A DNA stretch of 44,307 nt from Bartonella tribocorum (GTDB taxonomy: Bacteria; Pseudomonadota; Alphaproteobacteria; Rhizobiales; Rhizobiaceae). The translations under genes were made by a program, and so were the position numbers. The stretch spans positions 1 through 44,307 of the forward strand of contig NZ_NJPP01000014.1 of NCBI RefSeq assembly GCF_002778015.1. The letters run 5' to 3'. Within the stretch, counting starts at the first letter, position 1, and every line of letters begins with the position of its first letter. The notes below the pieces were generated by a model. That model was not told where the DNA came from and did no database searches. It was given only the letters and a program-made list of their open reading frames with translations. Positions 1 to 8,054 of this stretch are shown in pieces.

Positions 1-52
1 GGCATAACAATAACTATCTGTATTTGGGCATAACAATAACTATCTGTATTTG
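1..52. repeat. Perfect 26-bp tandem duplication inside the haemagglutinin remnant
   Basis: Positions 1-26 and 27-52 are identical. The unit begins ggcataacaataac and ends tgtatttg. It lies within the FhaB-like coding frame, and 26 is not divisible by three. One extra copy therefore changes the downstream reading frame. Further copies could lie beyond the left edge. Confidence 0.9.
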
Positions 53-431
53 CCTGACAACCAAGATAAGTGTTTTTATAGGCTGTTGCCCCTACATTGG
101 TCAACACATTCGCATGGATATCCGCATTTTCTCCTGCTTTTATAATGCTATAGTTATTCTCAATATTATCAGCGTTAATGATCAGATTACCGTGAGATTG
201 TATCATCCCCTGAGCCGCCGATTTATGCGAAAACGTCTGCGTGACAGTCTCCTCTGTCATATGGGACCAATTATTCCATTGATACCGTTTTACAGATTTT
301 TGATCATAGACAGGCTTAAATTCCCAATTAAATGCCTTATAGACTGATCCATCTTTCAATGTTGCTTTGCCGTATGATCCTTCCTTATTGTCAAAAAGTA
401 CTTCGTCCAAGATAAATTTATTTTGTATTCT
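1..431 (-). pseudogene. FhaB-like filamentous haemagglutinin fragment, runs off left edge
   Basis: Read on the minus strand, the frame is open from just after a TAA at 432-434 to the window edge. It translates to repeat-type haemagglutinin sequence. Recognisable pieces are NLIINADNIENN followed by IKAGENADIHANVLTNVGA, the pattern of the FhaB/CdiA haemagglutinin repeats of two-partner-secretion adhesins. No ATG with a ribosome binding site lies at its beginning, only a TTG near 410, so it looks 5'-truncated. At its distal end the frame crosses a perfect 26-bp tandem duplication (1-52), which is not a multiple of three and should shift the frame. Family assignment is by motif recognition; pseudogene status is inferred, because the rest of the gene is outside the window. 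An open frame on the opposite strand (24-347) is read as its shadow. Confidence 0.6.
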
Positions 432-434
432 TTA

Positions 435-700
435 ATATCGAGGCAGTTCATACAACAGATGAGAATATTTTACATTTTATCCTATTAAGAACTGAGACTT
501 CCTTTATATTTGAATGAATAGTTTTTCTTTTAAAGATCATTAATTGATTTTAAATAAAACTATTAAAATTCATCCCTTCATTAACAAGAGCTTTCCTTTT
601 TTCCTGTATTTTTCTTCCCATATTTAATACGCATAGATCTTTTTTTAATTGTAATATCCAGCGTAATGATAATAAAATGGAGGCAGATAAATTTTTTACA
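435..700. other. AT-rich intergenic region, no gene seen
   Basis: This spacer lies between the minus-strand haemagglutinin remnant and the plus-strand ABC transporter operon. No open frame in either strand looks like a protein I recognise. Just upstream of the haemagglutinin frame a short frame starting at an ATG near 450 stays open for about 30 codons in another phase, which may be further decayed sequence of the same gene. The right end carries the promoter described separately. Confidence 0.6.
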
Positions 701-729
701 TTGCTCCAAAAGAGCTTACAGATTATAAA
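701..729 (+). promoter_or_regulatory. Predicted sigma-70-type promoter of the first binding-protein gene
   Basis: TTGCTC at 701-706 and TATAAA at 724-729 are separated by 17 bp, about 50 bp before the ATG. The same boxes, spacer length and most of the surrounding 90 bp recur upstream of the second binding-protein gene. The leader from about 748 (tttgcctgcttattgaatag) to the GGAG ribosome binding site is also shared. Confidence 0.55.
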
Positions 730-777
730 AATGCCTCGTGGTTTTATCTTTGCCTGCTTATTGAATAGGAGAACATA

Positions 778-1530
778 ATGAAGTTATTAGCAAGAGCTCT
801 TATAATAAGCGCAACGTTGTTTACATTATCAGCCAATTCTCAAACGCTGAAAATAGCAAGTGATGCTTCCTACCCTCCGTTTAGTTATATTGATTCAAAT
901 AACGAACTTCAAGGATTTGATATTGATATATCTTACGCACTTTGTAAAAAAATGAATGTTGAATGTACCATTGTCACGCAAGACTTCGAAGGGATGATCC
1001 CCGGCCTTTTAGCCAAAAAATATGATGCTATTGTTTCTTCCCTTTCTCCTACAAAAGAGCGTTTACAAAAAATTGATTTTACAGATCCTTATTACAACAC
1101 AGTACTTGCTGTCATTGTTACCAAGAACTCAGGCATTAAAGAAATTTCAGCACAAGCCTTTAGAGATAAAAACCTTGGTGTACAATCAAATACAACACAA
1201 GCTGCATATGCAGAAGATCATTATGCTTCTGAAGGCGTAAATATCAAACTTTATCCTACAGCAATAGAAGTGAATCGTGACCTTTTAAGCCATCGGCTTG
1301 ATATCATCATCTTTGATAAATTAAAGGCAGTAGATTGGCTTGAAAATAAAGGAAAAGACTGCTGTAAGCTTCTAGGAACTTTAGAAGAAATAAAATTTCC
1401 TGTTGCAATTGCACTGCGTAAAAATAATCATGATCTTAAAAATAGTTTTAATAAAGCAATAGAAGAGATACGCGCAGATGGGACCTATGATAAAATTATG
1501 AAAAAATATTTTACATTCGATATCTATTAA
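778..1530 (+). CDS. Amino-acid ABC transporter, periplasmic binding protein (first copy)
   Basis: A 250-residue family-3 solute-binding protein of the HisJ/ArgT type. An N-terminal signal peptide (residues 1 to about 21, probable cleavage after ANS) sends it to the periplasm. The mature part begins TLKIASDASYPPFSYID, followed by GFDIDISYALCKKM. Residues that contact the amino-acid backbone in this family are present: SSLS then an ER pair near residues 82-90, and an Asp in the IIFDKLKA segment. It ends with the ADGTYDKIMKKYF motif typical of the family. ATG is preceded by aataGGAGaacata. A tandem paralogue follows after a 480-bp gap, with about three quarters of residues shared by eye. Polar or basic amino acids are the likely ligands; which one cannot be read from sequence. 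Confidence 0.9.
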   Translation: MKLLARALIISATLFTLSANSQTLKIASDASYPPFSYIDSNNELQGFDIDISYALCKKMNVECTIVTQDFEGMIPGLLAKKYDAIVSSLSPTKERLQKIDFTDPYYNTVLAVIVTKNSGIKEISAQAFRDKNLGVQSNTTQAAYAEDHYASEGVNIKLYPTAIEVNRDLLSHRLDIIIFDKLKAVDWLENKGKDCCKLLGTLEEIKFPVAIALRKNNHDLKNSFNKAIEEIRADGTYDKIMKKYFTFDIY

Positions 1531-1935
1531 ATATCACGATCAATTAAAATCGACTCTTTTTAAGAAATGCCGTTTAGCTTTTTGTTGAACATGAAAAAAG
1601 TGTTAGAAATTCAGTGTTTTTATAAAAAAATTATATTTATCAAAAGATTATTTTTTCATTGTTTCTCGATAGTTAAATGTTTATAGAATCTAATGGCAAC
1701 AAGGAAGTTTTCTATCTTATCTCAATCTAATTTGTTATATTCATATTGAATAGCCTTATTTTTAAAGAAAAGCCCTCAGTTTCTACTCGTGAAATGATGC
1801 CAACCTATCATTTCATGAAAATTAAGTGTCGTACAGCAGTAAGATATTTCTTCTTCTTGAGATCATAAAAAAGATATTTTTTTGATAATAATGTGCAGCA
1901 TAATAATCTAAAATAAATACCGATAAATTTTTGCA
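1531..1935. other. Intergenic region between the two binding-protein genes
   Basis: AT-rich spacer with no open frame that I can support. Just after the first gene there is a weak inverted repeat (CGAT 1537-1540 and ATCG 1549-1552) followed by actcttttt, which could serve as a poor terminator. The remainder shows no clear structure until the duplicated promoter block begins near 1922. Confidence 0.5.
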
Positions 1936-1964
1936 TTGCTCCAGAAAAGCTTACAGATTATAAA
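1936..1964 (+). promoter_or_regulatory. Predicted promoter of the second binding-protein gene, duplicate of the first
   Basis: TTGCTC at 1936-1941 and TATAAA at 1959-1964 with a 17-bp spacer reproduce the boxes upstream of the first copy. The flanking stretch agccttacagatt-like and the leader tttgcctgcttattcaatag are also conserved, so the duplication included the control region and not just the coding sequence. Confidence 0.55.
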
Positions 1965-2010
1965 AACGTGACGATTTCATATTTGCCTGCTTATTCAATA
2001 GGAGAATATC

Positions 2011-2763
2011 ATGAAACTATTAACAGGAGCTCTTATAATAAGCGCCGCACTATTTATCCAATTGGCTGACGCAAAAACATTAAAAATCGCGAGTGAAGGC
2101 ACTTATCCTCCCTTTAGTTACATTGATTCAAATAACAAACTACAGGGATTTGATGTTGATATATCTTATGCACTTTGTAAAAAAATGAATGTTGAGTGTA
2201 CGGTTGTCACGCAAGATTTCGAGGGAATGATTCCTGGGCTTATTGCAAAAAAATATGATGCAATCGTTGCTTCTCTCTCTCATACACAAGAGCGTTCAAA
2301 AAAAATTGATTTCACAGATCCTTACTACGAAACAGCACTGGCTGTCATTGTTACCAAAGCTTCGGGAATTAAAGAAATCTCAACACAAAACCTTAGAGGC
2401 AGAAATCTTGGTGTGCAATCAAATACAACACAAGCTGTTTATGCAGAAGATCATTATGCCTCTGAAGAAGTAAAAATCAAACTCTACCCTTCCACAATAG
2501 AAGTGAATCGTGATCTTTTAAATTATCGACTTGATGCGATTATTGTTGATAAATTACAAGCATTAAATTGGCTGAAAAATGAAGGAAAAGATTGCTGCCT
2601 TCTCCTGGGAACTCTGGAAGAAACAAAGTTTCCTGTTGCAATTGCGTTGCGTCAAAAGAATAATGATCTAAAAAATAAATTCAATGAAGCTATAAAAGAA
2701 ATTCGTTTGGATGGAACTTATGAGAAAATTATGAGAAAATATTTTACGAATGATGTTTTTTAA
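2011..2763 (+). CDS. Amino-acid ABC transporter, periplasmic binding protein (second copy)
   Basis: A 250-residue paralogue of the preceding gene with the same length and architecture. It has a signal peptide of about 22 residues ending LADA, then TLKIASEGTYPPFSYID, GFDVDISYALCKKM, ASLSHTQER, an Asp in IIVDKLQAL, and the terminal DGTYEKIMRKYF. Differences from the first copy include S to A in the SSLS motif and P to H just after it, next to the ligand-contacting region, so specificity or affinity may differ. A ribosome binding site (aataGGAGaatatc) precedes ATG. The permease gene follows 77 bp later across a hairpin that overlaps the stop codon. Both receptors probably dock on the single downstream permease pair. 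Confidence 0.9.
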   Translation: MKLLTGALIISAALFIQLADAKTLKIASEGTYPPFSYIDSNNKLQGFDVDISYALCKKMNVECTVVTQDFEGMIPGLIAKKYDAIVASLSHTQERSKKIDFTDPYYETALAVIVTKASGIKEISTQNLRGRNLGVQSNTTQAVYAEDHYASEEVKIKLYPSTIEVNRDLLNYRLDAIIVDKLQALNWLKNEGKDCCLLLGTLEETKFPVAIALRQKNNDLKNKFNEAIKEIRLDGTYEKIMRKYFTNDVF

Positions 2764-2782
2764 ATATCATTGTGATATTTAA
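2760..2782 (+). promoter_or_regulatory. AT-rich perfect hairpin at the end of the second binding-protein gene
   Basis: TTAAATATCA (2760-2769) and TGATATTTAA (2773-2782) are perfect complements around a 3-base loop, and the left arm includes the TAA stop. No U-run follows, so it is not a typical intrinsic terminator. In other binding-protein operons a hairpin in this place protects the upstream message and gives more binding protein than permease; that role here is inference. Confidence 0.45.
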
Positions 2783-2840
2783 TAAGATCCACTGTTTATT
2801 TCTAAAAACATGATCTAACTCTTTCATGAGGAATACAAGA

Positions 2841-3563
2841 ATGATTGAAAATTTAGCATTGCTATCATTTAGCAATGGTGGGTGGGGAGCGGTTATACTT
2901 TCTAGTGCAGGAATGACATTATCATTGGCGTTATGTTGCGGACTTCTGGGACTTCCTCTAGGACTTCTCAATGCAGTGATGATTCGATCCAATATTAAGA
3001 TGGCTAAAGCTATAGCACGTCTCTTTTCAATGGTGTTTCGTGGGCTACCAGAGCTTTTAACTTTGTTTTTAGTGTACTACGGGTTACAAAGTCTTATTCA
3101 AAATGCCTTTGACTATTTTAATCTTGAAGTCATGTTCACTATCAATGCCTTTGTGGCGGGTGTTCTTGCACTGAGTATGGTTCTTGCCGCTTTTTCTTGT
3201 GAAGTTTGGCTTGGAGCATTCAACATTTTTGATAAAGGTCAATATGAGGCAGCAAAAGCCTTAGGCCTTTCACAGTCAACCACATTCTTTCGTATTGTCT
3301 TCCCTCAGCTCATCCGAAATGCCTTACCAGGACTTTCCAATAATTGGCTTACTTTACTGAAAGATACATCTCTCGTTTCAACCATTGCGCTTGTTGACCT
3401 CATGCGGCAAACGAATTTAGCTGTCGCTGCGACCAATAAACCTATGCTATTTTACCTTGTCGCATGTTTACTTTATTTATTATTTTCAGCGTTTTTTTCT
3501 GCAATCTTACGCCATTTGGAAACTTACACTCAAATAGGCTATAAAAAGGTTCTAAGTCAATGA
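2841..3563 (+). CDS. Amino-acid ABC transporter permease, HisQ/ArtQ type
   Basis: Inner-membrane permease of about 240 residues with roughly five hydrophobic segments. The cytoplasmic EAA loop that contacts the ATPase is visible as QYEAAKALGLSQSTTFF followed by RIVFPQLIRNALPG. The N-terminal part contains RLFSMVFRGLPELL, the conserved FRG-P-LL element of polar amino-acid permeases. I use the ATG at 2841 because GAGGAatacaaga precedes it; an in-frame ATG at 2826 has no ribosome binding site. The stop overlaps the next start (ATGA), indicating translational coupling with the partner permease. It should form a heterodimer with that protein. Confidence 0.88.
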   Translation: MIENLALLSFSNGGWGAVILSSAGMTLSLALCCGLLGLPLGLLNAVMIRSNIKMAKAIARLFSMVFRGLPELLTLFLVYYGLQSLIQNAFDYFNLEVMFTINAFVAGVLALSMVLAAFSCEVWLGAFNIFDKGQYEAAKALGLSQSTTFFRIVFPQLIRNALPGLSNNWLTLLKDTSLVSTIALVDLMRQTNLAVAATNKPMLFYLVACLLYLLFSAFFSAILRHLETYTQIGYKKVLSQ

Positions 3564-4267
3564 TTCCTGAGTGGCTTTATTTCCTTTTTAATCCTGATCT
3601 TTTAAGCCGTTATGGACCCAAATTTATTGATGGTTTTATTGTTACTGTTGAGCTTGTTTCTATTTCTTGTTCTCTTGGTTTTTTCCTTGGTATGGTTATT
3701 GCTTTTGCACGTTTGTCAAAAAATACATTTTTACAATATCTTTCAAATGCTTATGTCTATTTTTTTCGCGGATCTCCTTTGTTAGCCCAACTCTTTCTTT
3801 TTTATTATGGGCTTGCTTCAATGAACAGTTTTTGGCAACAGATTGGTCTATGGTGGTTTTTTCAAAACGCGTGGTATTGTTGTCTTTTTATTTTCACACT
3901 CAATTCTGCTGCTTATCAATCTGAGATCTTTAAAGGAAGTTTTCTATCCGTAACAACTGAACAACGTGAAGCATCACAAGCTTTAGGACTGAGCAATTCT
4001 GTCACATTTTTTAGAGTTATTCTTCCACAAGCAATGATTGTAGCATTACGCCCCCTAGGAAATGAGTTGATTTTAATGATTAAATCCAGTGCCATTGCCT
4101 CTCTTGTTACTGTTTATGATTTAATGGGGGTTGCCAAACTCACGTATTCACGTACATTCGATTTTCAAGTTTATGTTTGGGCCGCTCTTATCTATCTTTT
4201 TATTGTTGAAATCATTCATCGTTTTATCGTTTTTATCGAAAATCACCTCACACGATATTTACGGTAA
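3560..4267 (+). CDS. Amino-acid ABC transporter permease, HisM/ArtM type
   Basis: A 235-residue inner-membrane protein, the second permease of the importer. It has the family element YFFRGSPLLAQLF and the EAA loop QREASQALGLSNSVTFF followed by RVILPQAMIVALRPLGNE. The latter end, IKSSAIASLVTVYDLMG, is typical of HisM/OccM/ArtM proteins. The start overlaps the stop of the preceding permease by four bases. An 80-bp gap separates it from the ATPase gene. With its partner it should form the membrane channel through which amino acids released by either binding protein are taken up. Confidence 0.88.
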   Translation: MIPEWLYFLFNPDLLSRYGPKFIDGFIVTVELVSISCSLGFFLGMVIAFARLSKNTFLQYLSNAYVYFFRGSPLLAQLFLFYYGLASMNSFWQQIGLWWFFQNAWYCCLFIFTLNSAAYQSEIFKGSFLSVTTEQREASQALGLSNSVTFFRVILPQAMIVALRPLGNELILMIKSSAIASLVTVYDLMGVAKLTYSRTFDFQVYVWAALIYLFIVEIIHRFIVFIENHLTRYLR

Positions 4268-4347
4268 AATAAAATGATCATAAAAAACTTTACCAAACCA
4301 ACATGTTGCATTAATCAATTTATTCATCAATGAAAGAATAAAACAAG

Positions 4348-5121
4348 ATGAATTTGGAAAATAATCAATCGACCTCTTCCAGTAAAAGCCCTGTGATCTC
4401 CATTCGAGATCTCAATAAATGGTATGGAAACTTTCAGGTCTTACATGATATCAATTTTGATGTTCAAGCTGGTGAACATATCGTTATTTGTGGGCCATCC
4501 GGATCTGGAAAATCAACGTTAATTCGTTGTATTAACCAATTAGAACAAGCACAAAAAGGTTCAATCTGTATTCATAACGTTGATATCCATACCGCTCCTA
4601 TACAACAGCAAAAAAATATTCTGCGAAAGATAGGAATGGTTTTTCAAAACTTTAATTTATTTCCCCACATGAGCGTTATACAAAATTGTATTTTAGCCCC
4701 TATGACAGTTCAAGGGCTTTCCAAACAACAAGCACAGGAGCGAGCAATTCGTTACTTAACGCATGTCGGTATTGAAAAACACTGTGAAAAATATCCTTTA
4801 CAACTTTCTGGTGGGCAACAACAGCGTGTTGCGATTGCCCGTGCGCTTTGTATGGAACCTGAAGTCATGCTTTTTGATGAACCAACTTCTGCTCTTGATC
4901 CAGAAAGTGTGGGAGAAGTTTTGGAAGTGATGGCGCAATTGGCTAATACAGGGATTACAATGCTTTGTGTTACCCATGAAATGGGCTTCGCACGGAAAGT
5001 ATCAGAAAGAATACTTTTTCTGGAAAATGGAAAAATCGTTGAAGATACCGCCTCTGATAAATTTTTCACCAACCCTAAAAGCCAACGTGCCCGTGATTTT
5101 CTTGCTAAAATTAAACATTAG
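4348..5121 (+). CDS. Amino-acid ABC transporter ATP-binding protein, HisP/GlnQ type
   Basis: A 257-residue ABC ATPase. Motifs in order: Walker A GPSGSGKST (about residue 50), Q-loop VFQNFNLFPHM, signature LSGGQQQRVAIARAL, Walker B VMLFDEPTSALDPE, and H-switch VTHEMGFARKV. This complete set predicts an active ATPase that forms the cytoplasmic dimer driving the two permeases. The N-terminus has a short Ser/Asn-rich extension before the ABC core. It is the last gene of the plus-strand operon and converges on lpxB, with only about 20 bp between the two stop codons and no convincing terminator hairpin in the gap. Confidence 0.92.
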   Translation: MNLENNQSTSSSKSPVISIRDLNKWYGNFQVLHDINFDVQAGEHIVICGPSGSGKSTLIRCINQLEQAQKGSICIHNVDIHTAPIQQQKNILRKIGMVFQNFNLFPHMSVIQNCILAPMTVQGLSKQQAQERAIRYLTHVGIEKHCEKYPLQLSGGQQQRVAIARALCMEPEVMLFDEPTSALDPESVGEVLEVMAQLANTGITMLCVTHEMGFARKVSERILFLENGKIVEDTASDKFFTNPKSQRARDFLAKIKH

Positions 5122-5141
5122 TCATCAAAATATTGCTTTAT

Positions 5142-6338
5142 TTATACAATTTTACCCCTACTTTTTAAAAGAGTAATAATTTTTTGCGCACCGACAACTC
5201 CGGAGGGGACTTCAGTTTTCATTTTCTGTTCCACCCCCTCAAAAGCATCAAGTTGAGCCTGGCGTAATAAAGGATTAGATAAAAGTTGTTCTATCTGTCT
5301 TGCTAACATGCCAGGACGTATCAATTCATTCAAATATTCTGGAACAATAGGCTTATCAGCAATAATATTTGGAAGAGCAGCGCTCCATAACATCATTTTA
5401 GGGAAAATAAATAATTTAGAAAAAAGATCAAGTTTATAGCAAAGAGCCATAGGAATTTTTGCTAAAGCTAATTCAAGTGAAACCGTCCCATGGGATGCAA
5501 GAGCAACATCTGCTTGTGAAAAAGCACGCCATTTTTCATCTTCCCCAACAACAATTTCTACTTTGCTTTTCCAACCTTGTACAAAATCACTGATTCTATT
5601 CACCAAATGGGGTAAAGTTGGTAAAATAATCTGTAAATGAGGGATACGCTGTACAAGAATCTCTACGGTTTCTCGAAAAATAGGCATTAAAGAACGAAGC
5701 TCTGAATTGCGTGATCCCGGCAAAATAACCAATGTAGGCGATGAGGTTTGTTGATCATATAAATGTCTTTGTTCTACTTGGCGCTTTTTTTCTGATTGAA
5801 CTCTCAAAAGAGGAGAATATGTCAAAAGGCGATGTCCAACATAGGTGGTAGAAGGACCTCCCAAATCCTGCATAACCTTTTCTTCAAAAGGAAAAACCGC
5901 TAAAACATGATCAACAAACCCGCGCATAGCTTTTGCACGCTCTGGTCTCCATGCCCAAACGGTTGGCGCAATATATTTAATAATCGGAATAGAAGGCGCT
6001 AAAGCGCGTACCTTTTTTGCAACACGATGCGTAAAATCAGGACTATCAATAATAATTAAACAATCAGGTTGTTCTTGTGCGATAAATTTGGATAAATTGC
6101 GAATATGGAGCAACAACAACGGTAATTTTTTCAATACCTCCTTTAAACCTATTAAAGCAATATCACGAGAATCAAAAAAGCTTTTTAAACCTAAAGCTTT
6201 TAAATGCCTCCCCCCAACCCCCATCAAATGAATGTTGCATTCTATTTGTTGTGATAAACAAGAAATTAAATCTGCTCCAAGCAAATCACCAGATTCCTCA
6301 CCTGCAACCACAGCAATCTTTAAGAAACAATCATTCAT
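5142..6338 (-). CDS. lpxB: Lipid-A-disaccharide synthase LpxB
   Basis: Glycosyltransferase (GT19) that joins lipid X to UDP-2,3-diacylglucosamine to form the lipid A disaccharide at the inner membrane. The N-terminus KIAVVAGEESGDLLGADL is the LpxB hallmark. Further family blocks are VGVGGRHLKALG-like sequence, CLIIIDSPDFTHRVAKKVR, YIAPTVWAWRPERAKAM, VLPGSRNSELRSLMP and ALASHGTVSLELAL. The frame extends upstream to a TTG, but the ATG at 6338 gives the usual N-terminus and about 398 residues. That start overlaps the end of lpxI by 8 bases, so the two are probably translationally coupled. It is the last gene of the lipid A block. Confidence 0.95.
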   Translation of the reverse strand: MNDCFLKIAVVAGEESGDLLGADLISCLSQQIECNIHLMGVGGRHLKALGLKSFFDSRDIALIGLKEVLKKLPLLLLHIRNLSKFIAQEQPDCLIIIDSPDFTHRVAKKVRALAPSIPIIKYIAPTVWAWRPERAKAMRGFVDHVLAVFPFEEKVMQDLGGPSTTYVGHRLLTYSPLLRVQSEKKRQVEQRHLYDQQTSSPTLVILPGSRNSELRSLMPIFRETVEILVQRIPHLQIILPTLPHLVNRISDFVQGWKSKVEIVVGEDEKWRAFSQADVALASHGTVSLELALAKIPMALCYKLDLFSKLFIFPKMMLWSAALPNIIADKPIVPEYLNELIRPGMLARQIEQLLSNPLLRQAQLDAFEGVEQKMKTEVPSGVVGAQKIITLLKSRGKIV

Positions 6339-7203
6339 GACCAAATTTTTCAAATGTTTCTATAAATAGAGAATATTTATTGGCTTTTTCTATTGTTGTT
6401 TTCACCGATAATATTAGACTTCTATTTGCCTCAACCGCAATACCAGATAAACCACTCTTTGCAATATTCACTATTGTCGCAGGCCCAATTGATGGCAAAT
6501 CAACGCGATTATCCTGCTGTGGCTTTGCACATTTAACAAGAACACCACCTTTAGGGGGGATTTGCCCTCTTTCTCGCATTTCACAAACACGCCACAACAT
6601 ATTATCAGTTCCCTCAGCTCCCTCCAGAGCAACCACCCTTCCTTGAACAACGACAACAGCTTGACCGATATCCAATTGACCTAAAAGCTTTGCTGCTTGT
6701 GCTGCTAAAAAAATATCTTTCTTCTCTTTTGACGTAGCACGCCGTACTGTTAAATTAAATTCTATGGGCGCTAAAAGATCTGGGACTATTTCATGAGCAC
6801 CGATAACACAAAAACCGTGTGCTTCAATGACCCGTATAAAAGCTTTTAATAACGCATCATCCCCCCTTCTTAAGGCTCCAATCAATTTAGGAAGAGCTAA
6901 AAATGTGATCCAGTCCAGTCGCAATTGTGTAAGAAGTGGTCGCTTTTTCACACCACCTGCCAAAACAACATTATAAACGCCAGCCTCTTTTAAGATTTTA
7001 ATGAGTCGCGCTAACTCTACAATTGATAACTCGCAATGCTCATAGCGATAAAGAAAAGAATCTGCCTCACCATGCAAAAGCACAAGAAAAGGATTCTCTC
7101 CATTCTTCTCAAGAGCCTGCGCAACAGTAATCGGTAGAACACCATTTCCTGCTATAATAGCAGTACGGCCGGAAAGAAAATTTCTGGCACCCCAAATAGG
7201 CAT
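6331..7203 (-). CDS. lpxI: UDP-2,3-diacylglucosamine pyrophosphatase LpxI (DUF1009)
   Basis: A 290-residue LpxI protein, which hydrolyses UDP-2,3-diacylglucosamine to lipid X and UMP and replaces LpxH in most alphaproteobacteria. The N-terminal domain begins TAIIAGNGVLPITVAQAL. The C-terminal catalytic part includes GQAVVVVQGRVVALEGAEGTD, GGVLVKCAKPQQDNRVDLP and SGLSGIAVEANRSLIL, all characteristic of the family. It sits exactly between lpxA and lpxB, the substrate and product steps, which supports the call. There are two bases between the lpxA stop and this start, and its end overlaps lpxB. Confidence 0.93.
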   Translation of the reverse strand: MPIWGARNFLSGRTAIIAGNGVLPITVAQALEKNGENPFLVLLHGEADSFLYRYEHCELSIVELARLIKILKEAGVYNVVLAGGVKKRPLLTQLRLDWITFLALPKLIGALRRGDDALLKAFIRVIEAHGFCVIGAHEIVPDLLAPIEFNLTVRRATSKEKKDIFLAAQAAKLLGQLDIGQAVVVVQGRVVALEGAEGTDNMLWRVCEMRERGQIPPKGGVLVKCAKPQQDNRVDLPSIGPATIVNIAKSGLSGIAVEANRSLILSVKTTIEKANKYSLFIETFEKFGHE

Positions 7204-7205
7204 TT

Positions 7206-8030
7206 TTAATCCTTATGTTCTTTTATTCTATCACCTTCATATTTTGGTGTACAATAAAAACGCTTTCCTTCCTCTTTTATAAAATTAACAACTTCAGCAA
7301 CAGACCGAAAAGAAGAATAGAAAGAAACAACATCACCAACACGCTCTTTAAATGGCTTTTTATGATCAAAAAGCATGGCAACCGCATGACGGAGTGCGTG
7401 AATATCTTTACGCTCCAACCCTGCACGCTTCATGCCAATAATATTGAGACCAGCAAGTTTTGCCTGCACACCAACAGCTGTTCCATAAGGAATGAGATCA
7501 CCGACCAGTGCAGAGACACCACCTATAAATGCATGATGCCCAATACGAACAAATTGGTGAACAGCAGCACCACCACCGATAATCACATAATCACCAACAG
7601 TAACATGACCAGCAATCATTGCATTATTAGCAAATGTTACGTGATTGCCTACATAACAATCATGAGCGATATGCGCATAACAAAAAAATTGGCAATTATC
7701 ACCAATAACTGTCATTCCTCCACTCGAATCAGAGCCTCTATGCATTGTTACGCCTTCACGAATTGTACAATTCTTACCAATAGAAAGAGTCGTAGCCCCC
7801 CCTTTATGTTTATTATTTTGCGGATCGGCCCCCAAAACTGCATGAGAAAATACTTTACTCTTGGCTCCTAACGTTGTCTTTCCCATTACCACAACATGAC
7901 TTGTCAAACTACATTCATCACCAATAACAGCCTCTGAACTAATATGGCAAAATGGCCCAACGTGTACATTCTCACCAAGCTGCGCCCCCTTCTCCACAAG
8001 AGCAGTTGGATGGATTTTCGTACCGGACAT
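7206..8030 (-). CDS. lpxA: UDP-N-acetylglucosamine acyltransferase LpxA
   Basis: First committed enzyme of lipid A synthesis, transferring a 3-hydroxyacyl chain from acyl carrier protein to UDP-GlcNAc. The 274-residue protein has a left-handed beta-helix of hexapeptide repeats, starting IHPTALVEKGAQLGENVHVGP in the first 25 residues. The active-site segment YAHIAHDCYVGNHVTFANN carries the catalytic His, and IGGGAAVHQFVRIGHHAFIGG and GLNIIGMKRAG follow as in other LpxA proteins. A helical C-terminus completes it. It lies 24 bp after fabZ in the same-strand block. Confidence 0.96.
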   Translation of the reverse strand: MSGTKIHPTALVEKGAQLGENVHVGPFCHISSEAVIGDECSLTSHVVVMGKTTLGAKSKVFSHAVLGADPQNNKHKGGATTLSIGKNCTIREGVTMHRGSDSSGGMTVIGDNCQFFCYAHIAHDCYVGNHVTFANNAMIAGHVTVGDYVIIGGGAAVHQFVRIGHHAFIGGVSALVGDLIPYGTAVGVQAKLAGLNIIGMKRAGLERKDIHALRHAVAMLFDHKKPFKERVGDVVSFYSSFRSVAEVVNFIKEEGKRFYCTPKYEGDRIKEHKD

Positions 8031-8054
8031 TTTTAAATTCCCATCAAATATCGT

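Noticed and set aside
24-347. A 107-codon plus-strand open frame at the left edge
   Set aside because: It is antisense to clear haemagglutinin-repeat coding sequence, has no ribosome binding site, and its Cys/Ile/Arg-rich product looks like no known protein.
7215-7871. A 218-codon plus-strand open frame antisense to lpxA
   Set aside because: lpxA is intact and conserved on the other strand; the antisense product is Asn/Thr/Cys-rich and reflects the hexapeptide-repeat codons.
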